DNA from: Paenibacillus sp. MSJ-34
GTDB lineage: Bacteria; Bacillota; Bacilli; Paenibacillales; Paenibacillaceae
Assembly: GCF_018918005.1 (NCBI RefSeq)
Contig: NZ_JAHLPR010000032.1
Coordinates: 1-64,000 of the forward strand
Length of the DNA: 64,000 nt
Direction: 5' to 3'
Both the position numbers and the translations under genes were made by a program. The notes beneath the pieces were generated by a model, which saw nothing but the letters and a program-made list of their open reading frames with translations, was not told where the DNA came from and did not search any database. This document shows, piece after piece, positions 41,787 through 51,674 of this stretch; the first letter of the stretch is position 1, and each line of letters opens with the position of its first letter.

Positions 41787-43112
41787 TTGCGTAATTTTCA
41801 TGTGATATCAAGTTTGATTTGTGTCGTCATGCTCGTTCTTTCCGGATGCGGCGGGCAAACGCCAAATGCCGGCCCGAGCGAAAAATCGCAAGCCGTCCAA
41901 CAAAATCAGCAAGCGGAAAGTTCCGATGAGAAACTAACGATTCATTTTGCGGGAATCAAAACATTCGGCGAAGATTCCTGGACCGAATTGGTTCAGCGAT
42001 TCGAACAGGAAAATCCCAATATCAAAGTAAATGTGACGCAGCTTCCCGCTCCTTCCAAGAGCACGGAGATACACCAATTTTTAGTGACCGCGCTGTCCTC
42101 AGGCCAGAACGATATTGATGTTTTCACCGGCGATGTGATCTGGGTGCCTGAATTTGCGGCGGCAGGATGGACCGAGCCGATGGACGATCATTTGACAGAC
42201 AAGGACCAGTATTATCCGGGTGTGATTGAGGCGCTTACATACAATGGCGAATTGTCCGCCATTCCCTGGTACGTCGACGGAGGCATGCTCTATTACCGGA
42301 AAGACCTGTTGGACAAATATAACCTGCCCGTTCCGGCAACATGGGATGAGCTTATCGAAACGAGCCGATGGATTATGGAACGGGAAAACGATCCGAAGCT
42401 CCAAGGTTACGTATGGCAGGCCAAACAGGCGGAAGTGCTTGTATGCGATTTCATCGAATTTTTGACAAGCGCGGGCGGAGCCGTATTGGATCATAACGAA
42501 CAAGCGGTCATCAATAGCCCCGAAACGGCAAAAACGCTAGAGCTGATGAAAAGGCTGCTCGCAGACGGCATAAGCCCAGCCTCCGTACTCTCGTTCGACG
42601 AAGAGCCGAGCCGGACCGTATTTACGGACGGGAATGCGATCTTCTTGCGCAACTGGTCGTATGTCTGGAACGTGACGCAGGATGAAAAAAGCTCGAAAGT
42701 GGCGGGCAAAGTAGGCGTTGCTCCGCTGCCGTCTTTCGACGGCACGAAGAGCGCATCTACGATGGGCGGTTATCAATTTATGGTGGCCAAAAATGCCAAA
42801 CACAAGGAAGCGGCTATCCAATTTGCAAAATTTCTGTCGAGCGAATCTTCGCAGTTGTATTTCGCGCAAAAAGTGGCGTTTAGCCCGACCAGACCTGCCG
42901 TCTTGCAAAATGAGGAGCTTAAGAAGAACGATCCTTTTCTGGTGGAAATCGACAACGTATTTCGCGGGACGGTAGCAAGGCCGATCAGTCCGAAATATCC
43001 GCAAATCTCCTTGCAGTTGCAGGCGAATTTATCGGCTGTGCTGTCGGATAAAATGTCCGTCGACCAGGCGTTGTCGGAAATGGATAAACAAATCAAGGAT
43101 ATTGTGAAATGA
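41787..43112 (+). CDS. Sugar ABC transporter substrate-binding lipoprotein
   Basis: A 441-residue family 1 binder starting at TTG after GAGGAGGG. Lipobox LSGC (Cys near 21), Gln/Ser-rich linker, then LTIHFAGIKTFGEDSWTELV and QRFEQENPNIKVNVTQLP. It catches the sugar outside the cell for the two permeases that follow. Its stop overlaps the next start (ATGA). The sugar is unknown; the downstream enzymes suggest an aldose. Confidence 0.9.
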   Translation: MRNFHVISSLICVVMLVLSGCGGQTPNAGPSEKSQAVQQNQQAESSDEKLTIHFAGIKTFGEDSWTELVQRFEQENPNIKVNVTQLPAPSKSTEIHQFLVTALSSGQNDIDVFTGDVIWVPEFAAAGWTEPMDDHLTDKDQYYPGVIEALTYNGELSAIPWYVDGGMLYYRKDLLDKYNLPVPATWDELIETSRWIMERENDPKLQGYVWQAKQAEVLVCDFIEFLTSAGGAVLDHNEQAVINSPETAKTLELMKRLLADGISPASVLSFDEEPSRTVFTDGNAIFLRNWSYVWNVTQDEKSSKVAGKVGVAPLPSFDGTKSASTMGGYQFMVAKNAKHKEAAIQFAKFLSSESSQLYFAQKVAFSPTRPAVLQNEELKKNDPFLVEIDNVFRGTVARPISPKYPQISLQLQANLSAVLSDKMSVDQALSEMDKQIKDIVK

Positions 43113-44005
43113 AGAGGGAACGGAAATCAGCCGCTGTCGGATATCTGTTTGTCGCTCCGGCATTGATCGTTTTGGCGGTGGTTGGGTTTTATCCGTTGCT
43201 GCGGACATTGATTTTAAGTTTATACGACGCATCCTTTATCAATCCGGTTTCCGAGTTCGTCGGTTTCGGCAATTATATGCGATTGGGAAGCGATATTTGG
43301 TTCAAAAAGGCGTACGGAAATACATGGCTCTTTACGTTCGTTTCGGTTATGGGAGAAGCGCTGATCGGGCTCGGTATCGCCTTGTTGTTGGATCAGAAAT
43401 TGCCGGGAAGAAAATGGGTTAGAGTCAGTATTTTGATTCCTTGGGCCATTCCGACGGTCATATCGGCGAGCATGTGGCAGTGGCTGTATAACGCCGATTT
43501 CGGACTAATCAATTATCTATTAACGCAAATCGGAATCGTCGACTCGTATCAGAATTGGTTAGGCGAAAGTTCAAGCGCATTATGGGCTGCGATTGCCGCC
43601 GACGTTTGGAAAACGACCCCGTTTATGGCGCTTATATTGCTTGCCGGATTGCAGACGGTGCCGGAAGAGATTTACGAGGCGGCCGATATGGACGGAATTC
43701 GTTCCTGGCAGCGTTTCTGGCATATTACTCTCCCGTTGCTTATGCCGATTCTATTAACCGCGCTGCTGCTAAGGGCGCTGGACGCCTTTCGGGTATTCGA
43801 CCTGATCTATGTACTGACAGGAGGCGGTCCGGCCAATTCGACGGAAGTGCTGTCCAGTTACGCCTATAAAATTACCTTTTCGTCCACGCAGGTTGGGTAC
43901 GGGGCGTCCATGGCGGCGGTAATGGCCGCTTCGGTGCTTGTCTTCGCGATCCTTATGCAGCTTTTACTTAAACGAACTTATGCCCGAATTGAAGGTGATA
44001 GCTAA
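43109..44005 (+). CDS. Sugar ABC transporter permease (MalF-like)
   Basis: A 298-residue six-helix permease with GYLFVAPALIVLAVVGFYPL at the start and the EAA loop YEAADMDGIRSWQRFWHITL near residue 190. Overlaps the binding-protein gene by four bases. Confidence 0.9.
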   Translation: MKRERKSAAVGYLFVAPALIVLAVVGFYPLLRTLILSLYDASFINPVSEFVGFGNYMRLGSDIWFKKAYGNTWLFTFVSVMGEALIGLGIALLLDQKLPGRKWVRVSILIPWAIPTVISASMWQWLYNADFGLINYLLTQIGIVDSYQNWLGESSSALWAAIAADVWKTTPFMALILLAGLQTVPEEIYEAADMDGIRSWQRFWHITLPLLMPILLTALLLRALDAFRVFDLIYVLTGGGPANSTEVLSSYAYKITFSSTQVGYGASMAAVMAASVLVFAILMQLLLKRTYARIEGDS

Positions 44006-44006
44006 C

Positions 44007-44834
44007 ATGGCATTGCGCAATAAGCCTGTCAAATTCATATTATTGCTGCTGTTTTCCATTGTCGTTATTTTGAATATCGGACCGTTCGTATGGCAAATCG
44101 TTACATCTTTCAAGCTTGATCGGGATTTGAACTCTTTGCCGCCGCTGCTGCCGCCCGAAATTACATTCGATCACTATATGAACGTATTTTCGTCCACTTT
44201 TATTCGTTTTATCGTCAACAGCGGCGTCGTTGCGATTAGCGTGACGATTGTCTGCCTTCTGCTTGGCAGCATGGCAGCGTATGCGATTGCGAGATTGCCG
44301 ATCAAAGGGAAGGGATTCGTATTGGGATTGTTTCTCGCCACCTCGATGTTTCCGCAGATCGCCGTCGTCAGTCCGCTGTACGTTTTAATCAGGCAAATGG
44401 GTTTATACAACACTTATCTTGGCCTTATTTTATCGTACATGCTCTTCTGTTTGCCGCTTTGCGTGTGGCTGTTGCACGGTTTTTTCCGCGATTTGCCGCG
44501 CGGGCTGGAAGAAGCCGCAGCAGTCGACGGGTGCGGAATCATCCGCACATATTGGCAAATCGCGCTCCCGTTGGTTATGCCGGGGCTGGTTACGGCGGGC
44601 TTGCTCGTTTTCATCGCTTCTTGGAACGAATTTCTGTTTGCGCTGACACTGACCAACAACGTTCAAGTACAGACGATTCCGGTGGGAATCGCTCTGTTTC
44701 CGCAAATGTTTTACGTACCGTGGGGGGATTTGTCGGCGGCTTCGGTGGTCGTAACGTTGCCGTTAATTTTGCTCGTCGTCCTGTTTGAAGGGAAATTAAC
44801 GAAAGGCTTGGTCGGAGGTGCGATTAAAGGATGA
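44007..44834 (+). CDS. Sugar ABC transporter permease (MalG-like)
   Basis: A 275-residue permease; N-terminal helix FILLLLFSIVVILNIGPFVW and EAA loop EAAAVDGCGIIRTYWQIALP. ATG at 44007, one base after the previous stop, follows AAGGTGAT. A longer in-frame reading from 43938 overlaps the previous gene without its own ribosome site. Its end overlaps the kinase gene by four bases. Confidence 0.9.
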   Translation: MALRNKPVKFILLLLFSIVVILNIGPFVWQIVTSFKLDRDLNSLPPLLPPEITFDHYMNVFSSTFIRFIVNSGVVAISVTIVCLLLGSMAAYAIARLPIKGKGFVLGLFLATSMFPQIAVVSPLYVLIRQMGLYNTYLGLILSYMLFCLPLCVWLLHGFFRDLPRGLEEAAAVDGCGIIRTYWQIALPLVMPGLVTAGLLVFIASWNEFLFALTLTNNVQVQTIPVGIALFPQMFYVPWGDLSAASVVVTLPLILLVVLFEGKLTKGLVGGAIKG

Positions 44835-46000
44835 AGCGTATCGCATGCGGACTAACGGCAAATGTGGATGCCGCCGGACATTGGAACGAGGGGTTGTCCG
44901 AGCAGATCGCCGGACTGTGCAAACGAAATTCGGAGGCGGCCGTTCCGCCGAAGCCTTTTTTGCATCATTGGGACGAGGTGGCGGGCGCTATTCGTTGGCA
45001 TGAGCGGGAAGGGAGCGGCGGGGAGTATATCGTTGCCGACGAACGGATCATGACGGCATTGGCCGAAATGTCGGATTGGAAATGGGCCGTCGGCGGAACG
45101 GGGCTGCAAGCTGCGGCAGCGGCTTGCCGGGCCGGATTCGGCGCGCTCGTGAATATTCCTTCGTGGTCGAACGATTATAACTTTTTGTTGGATCATAACG
45201 AAATGGAATTGGCCGTGAAACGGCGGGGCGCCGTTCCAATCCACTATATCGTGGAATACGATAACGGTTCGGCCTCCAATCGCGTTATTTTGCGCGGAAT
45301 GAAAGAATTTGAAGGGGGAGTCTTCGCCCCCGGCTTTATCGAGGCGTTGGAAAATGCGAACGGTCCGTACCGTTGGTTGCTTCTGTCGGGCTATAATGCC
45401 GCCGATTCTTCGTCCGAGACGATGGAGTTGCTCGAGGAAACGAAACGGGCTTTGACGCATCTCGGCGCAAATCGCCCGCCAACGCATCTGGAACTGGCGG
45501 CTATATCTTCCAACAGCGATCAACTGCGCATTATCCGCGAGCTTGGGCCGCTCGTGCAAAGCCTCGGATTAAACGAGGACGAAATCCGCGAGCTGTACGG
45601 TTTGGAGCGCCCCCTGTTGGAACGGGACGACGATGAGCTGATCGACCTGTTGATCAAGGCGCGGCATCGTTTCGGCGTCGAGCATCTCATCGTCCACACG
45701 CATCAATTTGCGGCCTGCATCTCCGCCCAAGGGCTTGCGGGATGGGAAGAAGCGCTGCGGAACGGAGCGAGATTCGCTGCGGCGAGAGCCGCGAGCGGAC
45801 GGTTTTGCAGCATGGATGAAATCGAACGTTGGGAAAAGGAGTTGCCTATGCATCCCCGCGGCATTCGATTAGCATCTTATGCCGAACGTTTAGAGACGGC
45901 GGCCGTCGTCCCGGCATTGAAAGCGGAGGCTGTAAGTACGGTTGGGTTAGGCGATACGTTCACGTCCGGACTGCTGCTTGCCGCGCCGCGGCTAACATAG
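44831..46000 (+). CDS. Sugar kinase of the ADP-dependent glucokinase/phosphofructokinase family
   Basis: A 389-residue ribokinase-fold enzyme. Markers of the ADP-dependent branch are visible in order: GLTANVDA near residue 7, VGGTGLQAAAA, HYIVEY, HLELAAISSN, LNEDEI, IVHTHQF and the catalytic VGLGDTFTSG near the C-terminus with the GxGD aspartate. Archaeal members phosphorylate glucose or fructose 6-phosphate with ADP. Here it is coupled to an importer and followed by an aldolase and an isomerase, so a ketose or ketose phosphate is the likely substrate. Nucleotide choice and sugar are not shown by the sequence. Confidence 0.8.
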   Translation: MKRIACGLTANVDAAGHWNEGLSEQIAGLCKRNSEAAVPPKPFLHHWDEVAGAIRWHEREGSGGEYIVADERIMTALAEMSDWKWAVGGTGLQAAAAACRAGFGALVNIPSWSNDYNFLLDHNEMELAVKRRGAVPIHYIVEYDNGSASNRVILRGMKEFEGGVFAPGFIEALENANGPYRWLLLSGYNAADSSSETMELLEETKRALTHLGANRPPTHLELAAISSNSDQLRIIRELGPLVQSLGLNEDEIRELYGLERPLLERDDDELIDLLIKARHRFGVEHLIVHTHQFAACISAQGLAGWEEALRNGARFAAARAASGRFCSMDEIERWEKELPMHPRGIRLASYAERLETAAVVPALKAEAVSTVGLGDTFTSGLLLAAPRLT

Positions 46001-46028
46001 AACATAAAAACAAGGGAGAGAAGTCACA

Positions 46029-46895
46029 ATGTTAATCACAATGAAAGAAATGCTGTCCGTAGCTTATGAACGAAAATTTGCGGTGGGAGCGTTTAATATC
46101 GGGAACGGAGAGTTTTTGCGCGCGATTTTGGAAACGGCCGAGGCGAACGAGTCTCCCGTTATTCTGGCGATCCATCCGTCGGAGCTTGCCTTTTTGACGG
46201 ACAGCTTTGTCGCCTATTGCCGGGAAGCGGCGCAGAAGGCGGCCGTACCCGTTGTCATTCATCTGGATCACGGCGGCGACAATGCCGATATGATCCGGGC
46301 GCTCCGTTGCGGATTTACCTCGGTCATGATCGATGCTTCCAAATACAGTTTTGACGAAAATGTTCGCATGACGCGCGAAGCGACGGCCATTGCCCACGCC
46401 GCAGGGGTATCCGTGGAGGCGGAACTTGGGACGGTAGGGCAAGCGGAAGGAAGCATTGAAGAAGGGCATGACGAGATTTTGTATACGGATCCCCGGGAAG
46501 CTGCGGAATTCGTTTCATTGACCGGAATCGACTCGCTTGCCGTAGCGATCGGAACCGCGCACGGGATGTATCCGAAATCGAAAAAACCGAAGCTGCAGTT
46601 AGACCGATTGCGGCAAATCGCCGCTGTCGTTCCGGTACCGCTCGTTTTGCACGGCGGTTCGGATAACAGCTCGGAGGAGGTGGCGCAGTCGATTCAATTG
46701 GGGATCAGCAAAGTCAATATTTCCAGCGAAATGAAAAAGGCGTTTTTCACGCAATTGCGAGCCAATCTCGAAGCGCGCCCGAACGAATACGAACCGACCG
46801 TATTGTTCCCGGCGCCGATCGACGCGGCGAAAGCGCTGATTGCGCAAAAAATGAATTTATTCGGTTCGGTAGGGAAAAGCAGCCTTTACCGGTAA
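46029..46895 (+). CDS. Class II ketose-bisphosphate aldolase
   Basis: A 288-residue zinc aldolase. HLDHGGD (catalytic Asp 80, zinc His 81), VEAELGTVG, IGTAHGMYP and LHGGSDN carry the metal and phosphate-binding residues. Relatives cleave fructose or tagatose 1,6-bisphosphate, and some act on ketose 1-phosphates, to give dihydroxyacetone phosphate plus an aldehyde. ATG lies about 9 bases after GGGAGAG. Third enzyme-side step of the operon with the kinase before and isomerase after it. Confidence 0.9.
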   Translation: MLITMKEMLSVAYERKFAVGAFNIGNGEFLRAILETAEANESPVILAIHPSELAFLTDSFVAYCREAAQKAAVPVVIHLDHGGDNADMIRALRCGFTSVMIDASKYSFDENVRMTREATAIAHAAGVSVEAELGTVGQAEGSIEEGHDEILYTDPREAAEFVSLTGIDSLAVAIGTAHGMYPKSKKPKLQLDRLRQIAAVVPVPLVLHGGSDNSSEEVAQSIQLGISKVNISSEMKKAFFTQLRANLEARPNEYEPTVLFPAPIDAAKALIAQKMNLFGSVGKSSLYR

Positions 46896-46902
46896 GGAGT
46901 GA

Positions 46903-47445
<543 letters not shown>

Positions 47446-47454
47446 TAGAATAGA

Positions 47455-47486
47455 GAACCACCTGGATGTTTCCGGGTGGTTTCTTT
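47455..47486 (+). terminator. Terminator of the sugar operon
   Basis: GAACCACCTGGA (47455-47466) pairs with TCCGGGTGGTTTC (47471-47483), followed by TTTCT. The remaining bases to 47774 hold no recognisable gene. Confidence 0.88.
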
Positions 47487-47774
47487 CTATACGTGGGAAT
47501 GGGACTGTCCGATTTCGGCCTTTTGTGGAAATCCCTTTCGCTCAGAAAAGCAGTTTCTTTCTGTTTTCGCAGCGGCCCATATGTTGTTTCCTCCGTCTAC
47601 TGAACGAGAGGGATACCGACAAAAGGCGGGATAAGAAGAAACGAGATCAACATAGAATCAGGAAAAGGGAGCGAGTGGCTAACCGTTCTGAGGAATGATG
47701 ACGGTGGGAGCAGGAGGGACGCCCAAGATGGAAGGGCACAGATGTCCATGCATCTGTGCCCTTCGTGCGTTCGC

Positions 47775-48071
47775 CTATTGGCTTCCTTCCCTTTGAATGA
47801 CCGGCTTCGATTCGTTATCCAAATATAACCGATTGGCGGGATCGTTCTTAAGCTTGACGTTGCATAGCTTCATCACGCTCTCGTCCATTTCCTTCACCGT
47901 CCAACCTTCCGGATTCGAAACGCCGTGGGTCGTCAGTATATGCCCCAATTGCTGCAACGCGCTTTCCCGATCGTCCCAGAACGCCACGCCGTAATATTCC
48001 AGGTCGTAATGATTGACAAGCTTGCAGGTGAAAACCCGCGACGACGGCGCATGCTGTAATATAAACGGCAA
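47775..48071 (-). CDS. Conserved hypothetical protein
   Basis: About 98 residues from a TTG at 48071, which follows GGGAGGAG at 6 bases. The sequence PFILQHAPSSRVFTCKLVNH, YDLEYYGVAFWDD and KLCNVKLKNDPANRLYLD resembles small conserved proteins of Paenibacillus without known function. A longer in-frame reading overlaps the oxidoreductase gene and lacks a ribosome site. It lies 30 bases after that gene and may be in its transcript. Confidence 0.65.
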   Translation of the reverse strand: MPFILQHAPSSRVFTCKLVNHYDLEYYGVAFWDDRESALQQLGHILTTHGVSNPEGWTVKEMDESVMKLCNVKLKNDPANRLYLDNESKPVIQREGSQ

Positions 48072-48100
48072 GGAGAACTCCTCCCATCTTCGAGCCAATA

Positions 48101-50419
48101 TTATAGATAAGGACTTTCGTGCTTCGCTTTCAACATGTTCCAGCGGCGCTCCACCTCGAGCTCGAACGATTGCAGCGCTTCGGCGTTTTCCGGCTTCGTT
48201 AAATGTCTCGTTTTGCCCATCGTTTTGAGCCATTCCGCCAGCGGAATCTTTTTGTTCTTTTCTTCCGGATTATAGGTAATTGTCGTTACGCCGCGTTCGA
48301 CTTCGTAAAGCGGGAAGAAGCACGAATCGACGGCCGCGTCGACGATTTCCGTTCCCAATTTATCGTCGGACAGCCAGTTGAGCGGGCAAGTAATTAATAT
48401 TTTGCCGTATACCAATCCTTCGTTTTGCGCATACCATTGCGCTTTGGCCGCTTTCTTGACCAAATCTTGCGGGAATGCCTCCGATCCCGTGAAGACGTAT
48501 GGAATATGCGTAGCCGCCATAATTTGCGCCGTATCTTTATGATGGAACACTTTCCCCGCTTGGTCCGAACCGACGTTGGAAGTGGACGTGCGATGGCCGA
48601 GCGGCGTCGAGTACGACAGTTGCGCGCCCGTGTTCATATAACCTTCGTTATCGTATTCCAGAATAATCATTTTATGATTGCGCAGCGCCGCGCCGATGGC
48701 CGGCCCCATGCCGATGTCCATGCCGCCGTCGCCTGTAATCATGACGAACGTGAAATCGTCCGGCAAATTAAGGTGGGCCAGTTCGCCTCTACGTTTGCGC
48801 TCCCAGAACATTTCGACTACGCCGGACAACGTCGCCGCCCCGTTCTGAAACAGGTTGTGAATATAAGTCGCTTTATGCGAGGAATAAGGATATCCGGTTG
48901 TGACGACCATTGCGCATCCGGTATGGAAGAGAGCGACGATATCTCCTTCGATGCCTTTGAAGAACAGCTCCAAGCCGGAGAAAATGCCGCATCCCGGACA
49001 AGCGCCGTGCCCCGGCGCGATCCGTTTCGGTTTTTTCGTCAGCGCGCGCAGCGGCGGCATTTTGACATTGACTTTGCCCGTCGATTCGTCCGGCGTCACC
49101 GTAATGAGCCCGGTGTTCAAATCTTCGTATTTCATCGGGTTCAGGACGCGTTTCGGCGCCTTGGCCGGATCGCCCGGCGTATGGCCGTAATAATCGAACG
49201 GCACTTCGACCTTGCCTTTGTTCATGGCGTCGATGGCGAACCCGAACAGGTTATGGCCGTCTTCGGCGTAGAAATCTTTGCCTCCCAAACCGTAGATGCG
49301 GCTGATCACCATCGTCGAATGATTGCCGTGCGTGAACAGCGCGGCTTTAATCTCGTTGACCATATTGCCGCCATGCCCGCCGTACGAGTCGGCGCGGTCG
49401 CCGACCGTCACCGCTTTGACGTTCTTCAACGCTTCGGCGATTTGCTTCTGCGGGAACGGACGAATCATATTCGGCGCGATCGAGCCGGCTTTAATGCCTT
49501 TGGCCCGCAATTGGTCGACGACGTCTTTAATGATTTCCGAAGCGGAGTTCATCAGGAATACGGCCACCTCCGCGTCTTCCATCCGGTACAGGTCGAGAAT
49601 CGGATAATCGCGTCCCGTCAGTTCCGCGTACTCTTGCCGGATCCGTTCATAGACGCCTTCCGCCTTATACATCGCTACCGATTGCTGATAGCAGTTGTTG
49701 ATATAGTCCGGTTCGTTCATATAAGGTCCGACCGTAATCGGGTTGTTGCGGTCAAGGGTGTCCGGGAAGCCAGCCGGCGGTTGTTCTCCGACGAACTTCA
49801 AGACATCCTCGCGATGCGCGAACGTCTGGACGCGGCGTTTCTGGTGGGAAGTGAAATAGCCGTCCGATGCGACGAGCACGGGCAGCCGCACCTCTGGATC
49901 TTCGGCAAGTTTGAGGGCGATAATGTTCATGTCGTAGACCGCTTGCGGATCGCGGCACATTAATATCGGCCAGCCTGTATTGAGCGCGTAATACAGATCG
50001 GAATGGTCGCCGTGAATATCGAGCGGACCGGATACCGACCGGCATACGAGATTCATGACCATAGGGAACCGCGTCCCCGATTGGACGGGCATTTGCTCCA
50101 GCATATATAAGTATCCGTTGGCGCTCGTCGCGTTAAAGACGCGCCCACCGGCGGTCGACGCTCCGTAGCAGACGCCGGCCGAGCCGTGTTCGCCGTCGGC
50201 GGGAATGAGCTTAATGTCATGTTGTCCGTTCGCTTTCATTAAATCCAGAAATTGCGCGACTTCCGTAGAAGGGGAAATGGGAAAGTATCCCATAATATGG
50301 TAGTTGATCTGATGCGCCGCGTATGCGGCCATCTCGTTGCCGGATTCGTATACGATCCGCTGCTCCACTTTCGCTTTCCCTAATTCTTTTTTGACGTCAA
50401 TGGCCAATTTGGATTCCAC
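48101..50419 (-). CDS. 2-oxoacid:ferredoxin oxidoreductase, fused alpha and beta subunits
   Basis: A 772-residue fusion. The N-terminal half is the alpha subunit (MGYFPISPSTEVAQFLDLM, ADGEHGSAGVCYGASTAGG); the C-terminal half is the thiamine-diphosphate beta subunit with GHGACPGCG, the TPP motif GDGGMDIGMG and EYDNEGYMNTG. It oxidises pyruvate or another 2-oxoacid to the acyl-CoA, reducing ferredoxin. The GTG at 50419 touches its AAAGGTGG site, so TTG at 50407 may be the true start. It follows the gamma/delta fusion on the same strand. Confidence 0.88.
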   Translation of the reverse strand: MESKLAIDVKKELGKAKVEQRIVYESGNEMAAYAAHQINYHIMGYFPISPSTEVAQFLDLMKANGQHDIKLIPADGEHGSAGVCYGASTAGGRVFNATSANGYLYMLEQMPVQSGTRFPMVMNLVCRSVSGPLDIHGDHSDLYYALNTGWPILMCRDPQAVYDMNIIALKLAEDPEVRLPVLVASDGYFTSHQKRRVQTFAHREDVLKFVGEQPPAGFPDTLDRNNPITVGPYMNEPDYINNCYQQSVAMYKAEGVYERIRQEYAELTGRDYPILDLYRMEDAEVAVFLMNSASEIIKDVVDQLRAKGIKAGSIAPNMIRPFPQKQIAEALKNVKAVTVGDRADSYGGHGGNMVNEIKAALFTHGNHSTMVISRIYGLGGKDFYAEDGHNLFGFAIDAMNKGKVEVPFDYYGHTPGDPAKAPKRVLNPMKYEDLNTGLITVTPDESTGKVNVKMPPLRALTKKPKRIAPGHGACPGCGIFSGLELFFKGIEGDIVALFHTGCAMVVTTGYPYSSHKATYIHNLFQNGAATLSGVVEMFWERKRRGELAHLNLPDDFTFVMITGDGGMDIGMGPAIGAALRNHKMIILEYDNEGYMNTGAQLSYSTPLGHRTSTSNVGSDQAGKVFHHKDTAQIMAATHIPYVFTGSEAFPQDLVKKAAKAQWYAQNEGLVYGKILITCPLNWLSDDKLGTEIVDAAVDSCFFPLYEVERGVTTITYNPEEKNKKIPLAEWLKTMGKTRHLTKPENAEALQSFELEVERRWNMLKAKHESPYL

Positions 50420-50436
50420 CTTTCAAACGACTATTT

Positions 50437-51444
50437 TCAATTCACGGCTAAATCGAAACGGTGAGGCACGCGATGCGCTTCCGCGTAACCGTCTTCCTCC
50501 CTTTCGTCGGTCAAAGCTTCCGTCGGGCAAGCTTTGACGCATTTCAGGCAGCCTTTGCAATATTGATAGTCTATGCCCTGCAGAAACATTTGCGGGCGGC
50601 CCCTCTTGTCCAATTGCTCTTCCCATACGAAGCAAAAATCGGGACAAACGTTGTCGCAGGCGGCGCAATGGATGCATTTGTCCTCGGCGAAATGCGGCAT
50701 CATCCCGGCGCGGGAGATGCTCAGATCCTTCAAGATGCTGTTGCCCGGATTCGTAATCGTTCCGCCGATCGGCTGCGTCTCGTAACCGAGAACCGGAGTA
50801 TCTTGCCGTACGAACGCCGGCATTTGCATGCCTTCGGGAAGATCGAACGTTTGAAAACGCACTTCGTTATAACCTCTTTCAAATGTGCGAAGCGCAGGTT
50901 GAACCGCCTGCGGATATTTCTTCTCGAGCGATTTGCGGATAACCGCTTTCATCGTTTCGGGATCGAGAAAATCGCAGAGACGGAACAGAGCCCCCAGCAT
51001 CGCCATGTTCGTTCTGTTCTTTTCTTCAAGCGCGATGCCGATCGCGTCGACTACCGCAATCGTACCGCCTAGCAATTTCATCTTCTCTTTCAATTGTTCC
51101 GGTGTTTTCGTGGAGTTGACGAGGACAATGCTATCTTCGTATATACCACTGATCACATTGACGGTTTTCGATAACGATTCGTGGAAAATGCCGACGACAT
51201 GCGGTCTTTCGACCGGCGATGCGTCGCGAATGTTGGTGTTCGTATCGCAAAACCGGATGTGAGCTTTGACGGGAGACCCTTTTTTCTCCGAACCGTAAGA
51301 GGAAAAGCTGACACCGTTGAGTCCGACACCAACTACGCCTGCTTCGGCGAGCATTTTTCCAGCTAAATTTGCACCCAGTCCGCCGATGGATTCGAGCCTG
51401 ATTTCAAAAAAGCCTAGTTCGTTCAATTTGGGCAAAGTAACCAT
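50437..51444 (-). CDS. 2-oxoacid:ferredoxin oxidoreductase, fused gamma and delta subunits
   Basis: A 335-residue fusion starting at 51444 after AAGGGAG. The gamma domain begins EIRLESIGGLGANLAGKMLA. The C-terminal delta domain is a ferredoxin with two 4Fe-4S motifs, CIHCAACDNVCPDFC and CKGCLKCVKACP, which pass electrons from the TPP site. It lies 17 bases before the alpha/beta fusion, so the whole enzyme is encoded by two genes. Confidence 0.88.
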   Translation of the reverse strand: MVTLPKLNELGFFEIRLESIGGLGANLAGKMLAEAGVVGVGLNGVSFSSYGSEKKGSPVKAHIRFCDTNTNIRDASPVERPHVVGIFHESLSKTVNVISGIYEDSIVLVNSTKTPEQLKEKMKLLGGTIAVVDAIGIALEEKNRTNMAMLGALFRLCDFLDPETMKAVIRKSLEKKYPQAVQPALRTFERGYNEVRFQTFDLPEGMQMPAFVRQDTPVLGYETQPIGGTITNPGNSILKDLSISRAGMMPHFAEDKCIHCAACDNVCPDFCFVWEEQLDKRGRPQMFLQGIDYQYCKGCLKCVKACPTEALTDEREEDGYAEAHRVPHRFDLAVN

Positions 51445-51557
51445 CCTATTACTCCCTTCAAAAGAATGATGAAATAGATGTATAATTCTAATTTTAGCAG
51501 TATTTCTCAGGCGAGCCAACTATTTTATTGCCTAAAAGCTGGAATTGCCCTAAAATA

Positions 51558-51588
51558 AATACCCTCGCACGCAAGCACTGAGGGTATT
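51558..51588 (-). terminator. Terminator before the oxidoreductase operon
   Basis: AATACCCTC (51558-51566) pairs with GAGGGTATT (51580-51588); on the minus strand TATTTTA follows. It likely ends the transcript of the phosphodiester glycosidase gene. Confidence 0.7.
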
Positions 51589-51674
51589 CGTACCAATATA
51601 GTATATTTCATTAACATCCGGTTTGTGTGTGAGAAAGATCACGACACTTTTCGCCGTCTTCCGGCTGCGAACGT

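Noticed and set aside
41617-41805. Possible 62-residue leader peptide before the sugar-binding protein
   Set aside because: The GTG has no ribosome site, the frame overlaps the operator region and the next start, and the sequence shows no family pattern.
48425-49963. 512-residue plus-strand open frame opposite the oxidoreductase
   Set aside because: Shadow of the fused alpha/beta gene; Arg/His-rich and without motifs.
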